Source: JAFGPJ01 sp964439135 (GTDB lineage: Bacteria > Planctomycetota > Phycisphaerae > Sedimentisphaerales > Anaerobacaceae). From it: 19,891 bases of DNA. Location of the stretch: contig CAYTNN010000070.1 of NCBI GenBank assembly GCA_964439135.1, positions 1 to 19,891 of the forward strand. Direction: 5' to 3'. The notes beneath the pieces are model-generated. The model was not told the origin of the DNA, did not search any database, and worked only from the letters and a program-made list of their open reading frames with translations. A program made the position numbers and the translations under genes. This document shows, in pieces, positions 8,272-15,362 of this stretch; the first letter of the stretch is position 1, and every line of letters starts with the position of its first letter.

Positions 8272-9241
8272 TTAAGAATCTGAGTTGGTTAGGCAATATA
8301 AATTTTCCTTACCTTTTAGATAAATTTCATTACCCACAAAAGCTGGCGAGCAATCGATTTTGTCATCAAGTGTGTTGACAGCAAGGATTTCGAATTTGTC
8401 GGAATGTTTTAGTACACAGGTTACCCCGTTTCGACCTACGAAATAGACTCGATCCGCCGCTCCAGCGGGAGATGCATAGATTCCGTTGATCTCCTGCAAT
8501 CGCTCCTTGAGGAAGTAAGCTTTTCCGGTTTTGGCATCGTAACAGGATATGACTGGCTGATTGACAGAACAGACATATAACTTGTCGCCGTAAAGAAGCG
8601 GTGACGGCACGTAGGGCGTTGCTTCTTTGACTTGCCATTTAACTGCATCGGTATCGCTTAGGTCTCCCGTCTGCCCTAATTCGATTGCCTGTAGAGAACT
8701 GCCCCGAAAGCCGCTTGTACAATAAACCATCCCCAAACCTGTCACCGGCGAGGGGATCACATTTCGAGTCTGGCCGCTACACTGCCAGATAATATCTCCC
8801 GTTTCGAGATCATAACTGCGAATCAGATTTGTTGCACTGGTGACAACCTGCATTTTTCCNNNNNNNNNNNNNNNNNNNNNNNNNNNNNNNNNNNNNNNNN
8901 NNNNNNNNNNNNNNNNNNNNNNNNNNNNNNNNNNNNNNNNNNNNNNNNNNNNNNNNNNNCGCTTCAGGTTTGCCTTGCACATCAGTTTTTATCGCCGTTT
9001 GGAAGAATATCTTATCTTTCCAGATAACCGGCGTTGAATTCGAGGCGTCCCCGGTCAGCTTGACCTTCCATTTGACATTCTCCGTTTCGCTCCACGTTAA
9101 TGGCGGATTACCTTTTGGAGAGACTCCGCTATAATTCGGTCCACGCCATGTCGGCCAGGAATCATTGGCCGAATCTCCAAAAACATCGACATTAATCAAA
9201 GCAGAAATTACGATCAGTTGAAACAAAACTAATCTCTTCAT
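8272..9241 (-). CDS. PQQ-type beta-propeller protein, interrupted by an assembly gap
   Basis: The two readable parts belong to the PQQ-binding-like beta-propeller repeat family, common as exported proteins in Planctomycetes. The N-terminal part (94 codons, 9241-8960) has a signal peptide ending near VFG-DSA, then the family signature WPTWRGPNYSG and NVKWKVKL. The C-terminal part (about 195 codons, 8859-8272) carries propeller blades with SATNLIRSYDLETG, NVIPSPV, CYDAKTGKAY and YASPAGAADRVYFVGRNG, and a normal end. The start is the ATG at 9241 with AAAGGG just upstream; a GTG at 9259 is the in-frame alternative. The parts are not in one frame across 100 Ns, and the missing middle should be about 130 residues judged from family members I remember. 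The break is therefore an assembly gap, not a mutation. Cofactor use is unknown; many members of this family probably do not bind PQQ. Confidence 0.87.
8860..8959. other. Assembly gap of 100 N
   Basis: Exactly 100 undetermined bases lie within the propeller gene. This is a typical scaffold placeholder, and the flanking frames do not join across it. The true gap is probably several hundred bases. Confidence 0.98.
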
Positions 9242-9545
9242 AATACCCTTTAATTCCACCGGCTTTTTTCATACATCATCATATTGCTTTGTCAAGCAAC
9301 GTTACTAAGCTTTATTACAATAGAATGCCAAATCCTCCCCGGGAAGAGTTTAGACAAAATCTACTGATTCTTGATTTAACCAGTCAGACGTCTCTACTAA
9401 ATGAAATATTGCAAAAATATTTATAAAAATCTAATAATCTATGCCAGATTCAAGTTTATCATCATTAGAAGCTTTGAGACGCCACATAACGAAAAGATCA
9501 ATGCGGCCTTCTGTACGTCGCCTGACTCAAAACCTTGATGTGATA
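9242..9545. other. 304-base intergenic region between mannanase and propeller genes
   Basis: No gene is seen. The region holds the probable promoter of the propeller gene (9268-9295), an AT-only inverted repeat AAATATT/AATATTT (9404-9410 and 9416-9422) and an 8-base palindrome AGACGTCT (9386-9393). It must also contain the end of the mannan operon transcript, but I see no convincing GC-rich hairpin with a T tract. Confidence 0.6.
9268..9295 (-). promoter_or_regulatory. Probable sigma-70-like promoter of the propeller gene
   Basis: On the minus strand a perfect TTGACA (9295-9290) is followed after 16 bases by TATGAA (9273-9268, four of six matches to TATAAT). A start of transcription near 9261 would leave a leader of about 20 bases with the ribosome-binding site. 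The -35 sits inside GCTTGACAAAGC, whose GCTT/AAGC ends are inverted. Confidence 0.5.
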
Positions 9546-10667
9546 TCACTTATACATATCCGGCAGATCTTCCATGAACAATGTGATCGGATCTGCTTCG
9601 AAGGCCTTGAAGTTCTCGACAGTTGCAGCACCCGGGAAGGCGGCGTAGTTCTGACGCTTGTCGGCGTTTCGCCAGACCAAAACCCATGCGATTTTTTTGG
9701 TCGAGAGGCTGGACTTGATGACTTCAAGCAGTATGTCTGTCCACCATTTTGCATTGGCGGGGCCCTGACCGACACCTGTTTCGGTGAAGGCCGCGATTTT
9801 GTTCCGCTCCTCGGCCAATGAGACCACAGTCTCCAATGCTTGTCGGGCTTCGTCTTTTGTCTTTATTGACCTGAAATACCCGTAGTTGTCGTGGCCGATG
9901 ATATCGATATAATCGTCGCCGGGATAGCGTTCGAGATACTCCTGGCGATCTTTGAAACGGTCGGGAGAGTAGGCGGTGATGATATTATGCAGGCCTTTCG
10001 TCTTTCTAAGGTAATCTATCGTAAATCGCCAAATCTGCTTGTATTCATCCGGCGTACACCACTTGGCTCCCCACCAGAACCAGTTTCCGTTGTGCTCGTG
10101 GAAGGGTCGAAAGATGATGGGGACAGGTTCGCCCTTTGGACCTTTCAGGTCGGCGAAAAAGGCCGCGACCTGATCCAGCTTGGCCTTATAAGTCTCGTGC
10201 AGGTCCCCATCGGGTAACAGACGATTCACAACTTTTTTCTGGGTCCAGGAGTTTTCTTTTGTGCCGGGAATGCGGGCATGCCAGCTTATCGTGCTGATGC
10301 CGCCTTTTTCGTAGCCCTTCGCGATCCAGATCTTCATATTCTCGAAAGGGACATCGTCGATGTTCGCCGCTGTGCCGATATGGCCGATATCCCAGCCGAA
10401 AATCGCTGGGAATTTGCCGCAGACACGGTGAACGTCGCTGTCGAAATCCTTGTCGGTCGACTTCCATCCCACGCCATAGGCCAGCGTATCCTCATGGCCG
10501 AACAGGACACCCTCTTTCGCTACTTTGTAAAGGTTTCGATAGAGGGCTTTGGTTTCAGGAGTGGCCAGCGGATCGGTCAGTTTGAGCGTAGAATTCGAAC
10601 CGCCTTCAGCGACGAGCGCAACACCCAACGTCAGCAGAATTATCCAGCAAATAATTGTTCTTTTCAT
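9546..10667 (-). CDS. Exported GH26 beta-1,4-mannanase
   Basis: The 373-residue product is a glycoside hydrolase family 26 retaining beta-mannanase that cuts beta-1,4-mannan or glucomannan. A signal peptide covers about residues 1-22 (ending near LVAEGG). The rest is a single GH26 barrel with no binding module. The acid/base lies in FRPFHEHNGNWFWWG (Glu191, preceded by the family-conserved His190), and the nucleophile in FTETGV (Glu296). Their 105-residue spacing fits the family. It is last in the operon, 43 bases after the phosphorylase gene, with AAGGAG 7 bases before the ATG. In Bacteroides fragilis the GH26 enzyme of the matching cluster releases mannobiose. The same product is likely here because the downstream enzymes need it, but an ordinary endo-mannanase cannot be excluded from sequence. 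Confidence 0.95.
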   Translation of the reverse strand: MKRTIICWIILLTLGVALVAEGGSNSTLKLTDPLATPETKALYRNLYKVAKEGVLFGHEDTLAYGVGWKSTDKDFDSDVHRVCGKFPAIFGWDIGHIGTAANIDDVPFENMKIWIAKGYEKGGISTISWHARIPGTKENSWTQKKVVNRLLPDGDLHETYKAKLDQVAAFFADLKGPKGEPVPIIFRPFHEHNGNWFWWGAKWCTPDEYKQIWRFTIDYLRKTKGLHNIITAYSPDRFKDRQEYLERYPGDDYIDIIGHDNYGYFRSIKTKDEARQALETVVSLAEERNKIAAFTETGVGQGPANAKWWTDILLEVIKSSLSTKKIAWVLVWRNADKRQNYAAFPGAATVENFKAFEADPITLFMEDLPDMYK

Positions 10668-10710
10668 ATCATGTCTCCTTTTGTAAATTGGCTTGTCTTA
10701 TAGAATATCT

Positions 10711-11904
10711 CTACGCAAGCGGCTTCCACCAGGCATTGGCGAGATTTTTCTCGATCAATTCACATCGCTGTTTGACGCACCGGTTAGTTCGCAGCCCGTC
10801 CGGCGGTGTGTTTATGACGTAGTCCAGCAGCTTTTCCACTGAGCTGGTCGCGACGTGGGTTCGCGTGTCGGATGAGCCGTAGTAGATAAACACATCGCCA
10901 TTATCTCGGGCGACCCAGCCGTTGGAGAAGAGCACATTGGAAACGTCGCCTGTTCTTTCGTCCCCCTGCGGGCTCATGAAATATCCGCCGGGCTTTGCGA
11001 TTATTTTCCAGGGCTCGTTCAGGTCGGTAAGGAACATATATAAGACGTAACGATACCCCGCAGCGGTGTCACGCACTCCGTGGGCCAGATGGAGCCAGCC
11101 TTTTTTCGTCTTGATGGGAACCGGCCCCTGACCGTTCTTACCCTCGGTGATTGTGTGGTAAGTGCAGCGGTCAATAATTACCTCATCAGTAATCATGGCA
11201 TGCTCAATGTCCTCGCACAGGCCCCAGCCGATTCCTTCACCGGTGCCGGTGGATTTGAAGTCGGCCATGGGCCGCGTGTAAAAGGCGTACTTGCCGTCGA
11301 TGAATTCCGGGTGCAGCACGCAGTTTCGCTGCTGGGCCGACGGAGTCTTGAGATCGCCCAGCCGCTGCCAATCCTTCAAATCTTTGGTGCGGGCTATGCC
11401 GCAGCGAGCAATGGCGGCCGAGGGATCTTCAGGGTGATTTGGATCATGAAGCTCGGCACAAAACAGCCCGTAGATCCAGCCGTCCTCGTGTTTGGTTAAA
11501 CGCATATCATAAACGTTGGTTTCCTCCGGGTCCGCCGGCGGCATCTCTACGGGGTAATCCCAGAATCGAAATCGGTCGATGCCGGTGCTGCTCTCGGCGA
11601 CGGCGAAGAAAGATTTTCGATCTGCTCCTTCGACACGCGCCAAAAGATAAATCCGTCCGTCCAGCTCAATGGCTCCGACATTAAACGTGCTGTTTATACC
11701 CATGCGTTCGCAGAGCAGCGGATTCGTCGTAGGGTCGAGATCGTATCGCCAGAAAACAGGTGTGTGTTCCGCCGTTAGCACGGGGTGCTGATAACGCTGC
11801 ACAATACCGTTTGTGTTTGTTGTCTTCTCGTTTAGCCGCTTGATGAGAGCCTCATGTTCGGCCAGAAGCTGCTTGACTCGTTTTTTATATTCGTTTTCAT
11901 TCAT
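10711..11904 (-). CDS. GH130 4-O-beta-D-mannosyl-D-glucose phosphorylase
   Basis: This 397-residue cytoplasmic enzyme matches GH130 subfamily 1, the mannosylglucose phosphorylases (EC 2.4.1.281), which convert Man-beta-1,4-Glc plus phosphate to mannose-1-phosphate and glucose. Family signatures include HTPVFWRYDL, ARVEGADRKSFFAVAES, RFWDYPVEMP, NVYDMRLT, QQRNCVLHPEF, LHLAHGVRDTAAGYRYVLY and ERTGDVSNVLFSNGW. Asp133 in NVYDMRL is the expected general acid. It has no signal peptide and the usual length. GGAGGA lies 9 bases before the ATG. The gene follows the epimerase by 27 bases. The neighbouring epimerase, which makes the substrate, strongly supports subfamily 1 over the mannooligosaccharide phosphorylases of subfamily 2. 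Confidence 0.95.
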   Translation of the reverse strand: MNENEYKKRVKQLLAEHEALIKRLNEKTTNTNGIVQRYQHPVLTAEHTPVFWRYDLDPTTNPLLCERMGINSTFNVGAIELDGRIYLLARVEGADRKSFFAVAESSTGIDRFRFWDYPVEMPPADPEETNVYDMRLTKHEDGWIYGLFCAELHDPNHPEDPSAAIARCGIARTKDLKDWQRLGDLKTPSAQQRNCVLHPEFIDGKYAFYTRPMADFKSTGTGEGIGWGLCEDIEHAMITDEVIIDRCTYHTITEGKNGQGPVPIKTKKGWLHLAHGVRDTAAGYRYVLYMFLTDLNEPWKIIAKPGGYFMSPQGDERTGDVSNVLFSNGWVARDNGDVFIYYGSSDTRTHVATSSVEKLLDYVINTPPDGLRTNRCVKQRCELIEKNLANAWWKPLA

Positions 11905-11931
11905 TTATTCTGTCCTCCTGCTGCTGTTATA

Positions 11932-13152
11932 TTAGTTCGTATCCGCTGAAGCGATCTGCCGGAGTCTTCTTATGGTCTCCAAACATGTGCGCACGTTGTG
12001 ATACGGTCCCTTCCACTGCGAAACCTTCGGCTCGGCAGGATCCGGACTGCCGTTTCGATCAATCCGCCAGAACCACTCACCATTTTTTTTGTCGATAAAA
12101 TATTCTTCGATAAAGCTCCACGCCTTCAGGGCCGCTTCGAGGAAAGACTGGTCAGAAGACAGCTCGTAAGCGTTCAGAAAGCCCACGACACTCTCTGCCT
12201 GAGGCCACCATTCCCGGTTCGGATCTGTGACTTTTCCCGCCTGGCCTTCGTAACATAAACCGCCATCGTCATCGAGCGCCTCAGCCAGAGTGATCCGTGC
12301 CAGTCGCAGCGCCAAACTCTGAGCCCGTGACGTTACATTCGGATCGTCCAGAACTTCAGCAGCCTCACACAGCAGCCAACTGGCCTCAATGTCATGACCG
12401 AATGTGTAGTTGGCCGATTTGGGCTGCCACTTCTCGTCAAAAAAGTGATTCAGGTGGCCCGAGGCCTGGTCTGCAATTCGCTCGTCAAACAAATCAATGA
12501 GTTCTGTCAAACGCTGCCGAAGCTCGGTATCGGGCCAGATACGATATAGATTCGTATAGGCTTCCAGCAAGTGCAGGTGATTGTTCATGGACTTCTTCTC
12601 ATCCATGTCCTTTTCGCTGAGTCGCAAATCCTCGGCAACAGACCAGTCCTTGTTACAGACCTCGACATACCCCCCATAGATTTTATCCCTACTGTTCGTT
12701 TCGATAAGATCGTATAACTGCCTGGCAAGTTTGATCGCCGGGTCGCTTCCAAAGGCTTGATAGTATTCTGCCAGCGCATAGATATAGAACGCCTGGCCGT
12801 AAATTTTCTTCTTATTATCCAGAGGATGTCCCTGGAAATCCACCTGCCAAAATACCCCGCCTTGCGAACGATCCCAAAAGTATGTCTCAAGATAATCGTA
12901 CGCTCGCCGGGCCATATCGAGGTATCTGTTATCTTTGTTAAATCGATACAGAGCCGAAAAGGTCCAAAGGATTCTGGCGTTCAGAATCAATCCCTTGGGA
13001 GCCCTCGGATCGATCGTTCCGTCATTGGACATTTGGCCTGTAAATCCGCCGTTTTCCGAATCGACCGACCTTTCAAGCCAGAATGGAACGAGATTATTCT
13101 CCAGCTCATTCCTTACAGCCTGACTAAATTGTTGTACCGTTTCATACAACAT
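11932..13152 (-). CDS. Cellobiose 2-epimerase (AGE family), acting on mannobiose
   Basis: The 406-residue protein belongs to the N-acylglucosamine 2-epimerase superfamily and looks like cellobiose 2-epimerase (EC 5.1.3.11), which inverts C2 of the reducing-end sugar of beta-1,4 disaccharides. In this operon it would turn Man-Man into Man-Glc. Histidines expected in the (alpha/alpha)6-barrel active site are visible: MNNHLH (His192, His194), GHDIEASWLL (His253) and KGPYHNVR (His385), along with EWWPQAE. There is no signal peptide, so it is cytoplasmic. The start at 13152 has only a weak GGA upstream and lies 27 bases after the transporter stop, so translation may depend on coupling. An N-acylglucosamine or mannose epimerase is the alternative, made less likely by the NNHLH/EWWPQAE motifs and the neighbours. 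Confidence 0.93.
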   Translation of the reverse strand: MLYETVQQFSQAVRNELENNLVPFWLERSVDSENGGFTGQMSNDGTIDPRAPKGLILNARILWTFSALYRFNKDNRYLDMARRAYDYLETYFWDRSQGGVFWQVDFQGHPLDNKKKIYGQAFYIYALAEYYQAFGSDPAIKLARQLYDLIETNSRDKIYGGYVEVCNKDWSVAEDLRLSEKDMDEKKSMNNHLHLLEAYTNLYRIWPDTELRQRLTELIDLFDERIADQASGHLNHFFDEKWQPKSANYTFGHDIEASWLLCEAAEVLDDPNVTSRAQSLALRLARITLAEALDDDGGLCYEGQAGKVTDPNREWWPQAESVVGFLNAYELSSDQSFLEAALKAWSFIEEYFIDKKNGEWFWRIDRNGSPDPAEPKVSQWKGPYHNVRTCLETIRRLRQIASADTN

Positions 13153-13179
13153 GATGATCCAGCATGAATCAGGATTTCA

Positions 13180-15012
13180 TTACTTGTCACTGGGAAGATG
13201 GTCGAACCAGCTCTTCTTGAGAATCAGTGTCGTTGCGACCAGCACTGCTAACGTTCCAACAATACCCCGGGGATTTTGAATCACGATATAGACTGGTAAA
13301 GTCACCAAGGTAACTTGCCAGATTATGCCCACAGTTATATTGAACCAGTGACGGCCACAGCCGGTATTTGGCTCGAAACCGGGATCGTCGGCCTTTATTT
13401 TCTCTACGATCGGCTTCCAGAATCCCCAGGGACGAACGGTCATATAAAAGTCCTTGAGGATTTCTTCGTCCTCCGGTTTGGACAAAAGCGTACCCAGGAA
13501 ACACCCCAGCACCGAAAACAGAAAGATAGATGGAAAGGCATAGAGTGTATTTGTACCGGGCCAGAAATGCTCTACTATCGGAGGGACTATCAGGGCTCCA
13601 AGGGTGCCGATTATCATTCCATAGAAGAAGCCGAAACCGTTGAATCGCCACCAGTGCCATTTCAGCAGATTGGCTGCTACATACCCGCCGTACAGACCGC
13701 CCACAATCCAGAGTGTCACATTAGTAATGCTCTCCGTCAGAAATCCGAAAACAATGCCCACGGCCACTACCAAAACGGAAGTGGCATAACTCATTCGGAT
13801 CTGCAACTTGTTGGAGGCGGTCGGATTGATAAAGCGTTTGTATATATCATTCACGATATAAGCCGGTCCGGCATTAACTGTCGCCGCAAAAGTGGACATA
13901 AAAGCCGCCAGCAATCCCGCCAGCAGCAGTCCGGTAAGACCCACAGGAATGATGGAGCTTTGTATAACAACCGGCAGGATCTGTTCGAAGTCAGGCTGTC
14001 CACCACTTTGAGCGGCAGTTGTCCACATGCCCTGAAGCGTTTCCCGCAGCGGGCCGAGGGCCAAAATCGTCAAACCCGCCACCAACATATAGCGAGGAAA
14101 ATATAAGACTACGTTAACTGTTGCGCTCATCAGCGACGCTTCCCTGGGACTTCGCGTAGCCAGAACACGCTGCATATCGTAATTCGGTGCCGGGCCGGCC
14201 ATGCTGGCCATCACGCCCTTGAACAGCATGAGCATCATAATCACAGTAAATAGAGAGAATCCATCCTTTGTGATACTGGCCTGGACCATGTCTAACGCGC
14301 CGGACCAGTTCAAGTCGAGCCTCCATCCAAAAGAAAGGTTTTGCCATCCGGCCGGCACGACGGCGTCTATCATCTCGGGACTGACATTGTGGATGGCAAT
14401 CACGCCCACGGCAACCGAGGCGATAGTCATAATAGCGAATTGCAGCACCTCGGTCAGAACGACGCTGTACATGCCGCCCTTGACGACATAGAGCGTTGTA
14501 ATCGTTAGTATAATCATCGCATAGGTATTCTCATTCAGGCTCCACGGCAGCAAAATCTGGGCGAATTTGCCGATACCTTTAAACGCGTAAGCAATCATGC
14601 CAATCACGTTTATCAGGGCGAAAATGACCACGCTTATATGGGCCAGGTTGGCCCCGGTGCCCTGGCCGAACCGGGTCTTTATCCATTCGGCGCCGGTCAG
14701 TACATTGGAACGCCTCAGCCACATACCGACATAGACCATAAGAAATATCTGGTTAAACGTAGGCCAGACCCATGGAATCCATATACTCTTGAGGCCGTAG
14801 ACAAAACACAGGTACACCAGCCACATGGTCCCAGTGATGTCGAATTGACCGGATGCATTCGAGATGCCGAGGATATACCAAGGCAGGCTTTTGCCACCGA
14901 GAAAATAGGAGTCCAGGTCCTTGGAGGCTCGCTTGGAAATCCAGAAGCCGATTAGAACCGTTAACGCCAGATAGGTAAAGATGATGGCAATGTCAATACT
15001 ATGTAGATTCAT
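13180..15012 (-). CDS. Sodium:solute symporter, probable mannobiose transporter
   Basis: This 610-residue membrane protein is a member of the sodium:solute symporter family (SSS). It begins with a typical first helix and DSYFLGGKSLPWYILGISN, followed by SGQFDITGTMWL, and has well over ten hydrophobic segments. A C-terminal extension of about 120 residues after the core includes DFYMTVRPWGFWKPI and two further hydrophobic segments (WFNITVGIIWQ onward). I recall this tail from Bacteroides relatives in mannan clusters. It is the first gene of the operon, with AGGGG 7 bases before the ATG. Substrate cannot be read from sequence; mannobiose is inferred because the next gene acts on it inside the cell. 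No other sugar transporter is in the window. Confidence 0.93.
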   Translation of the reverse strand: MNLHSIDIAIIFTYLALTVLIGFWISKRASKDLDSYFLGGKSLPWYILGISNASGQFDITGTMWLVYLCFVYGLKSIWIPWVWPTFNQIFLMVYVGMWLRRSNVLTGAEWIKTRFGQGTGANLAHISVVIFALINVIGMIAYAFKGIGKFAQILLPWSLNENTYAMIILTITTLYVVKGGMYSVVLTEVLQFAIMTIASVAVGVIAIHNVSPEMIDAVVPAGWQNLSFGWRLDLNWSGALDMVQASITKDGFSLFTVIMMLMLFKGVMASMAGPAPNYDMQRVLATRSPREASLMSATVNVVLYFPRYMLVAGLTILALGPLRETLQGMWTTAAQSGGQPDFEQILPVVIQSSIIPVGLTGLLLAGLLAAFMSTFAATVNAGPAYIVNDIYKRFINPTASNKLQIRMSYATSVLVVAVGIVFGFLTESITNVTLWIVGGLYGGYVAANLLKWHWWRFNGFGFFYGMIIGTLGALIVPPIVEHFWPGTNTLYAFPSIFLFSVLGCFLGTLLSKPEDEEILKDFYMTVRPWGFWKPIVEKIKADDPGFEPNTGCGRHWFNITVGIIWQVTLVTLPVYIVIQNPRGIVGTLAVLVATTLILKKSWFDHLPSDK

Positions 15013-15362
15013 GTGTTACCCCTGCACAAGTATTAATAATTCTTCGTGTCGTGATAACCAAATTATGAAACGGTTAAAGAGTTTACCATCTTTGGCAGCA
15101 TTTGTATACAAGGGATTGATGATCTATTTTTGTGGTGCGGCCGGATTTTCCGGCAGGACTATGCTGCATGTTTTCAACTCTCCAAATAGCTATTCCAGGT
15201 ATTTGACTGCTGCAGACCCGGCCGGCACAGTGATGGTAAAAATTGAATCGTAGCCCCGGCACAACAAAACGCTTGTACTGCTGTGGAGAATATGGCAATA
15301 TGTTCTTTAACTTGTAGCCAATATACCGGGACGATACACATGTGGATGGAGTGATATCTAAT
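15013..15362. promoter_or_regulatory. Divergent control region, mannan operon versus lyase pair
   Basis: The 350 bases between the two divergent units should contain both promoters. A perfect 10-base palindrome TTGTATACAA (15102-15111) is a possible regulator site. For the minus-strand operon, TTGGTT and TATTAA stand 17 bases apart just before the gene, a weak match. A plus-strand frame running to 15253 (with TAADPAGTVMVKIES at its end) has no ribosome-binding site and partly overlaps the symporter gene; I do not count it as a gene. No regulator gene is present in the window. Confidence 0.5.

Noticed and set aside
13315..14106. Plus-strand 263-residue open frame
   Set aside because: It is antisense to the sodium:solute symporter and lacks recognisable domains.
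14981..15253. Plus-strand 90-residue frame ending TAADPAGTVMVKIES, a possible gene remnant
   Set aside because: It begins inside the symporter gene on the other strand, has no ribosome-binding site and no recognisable domain.
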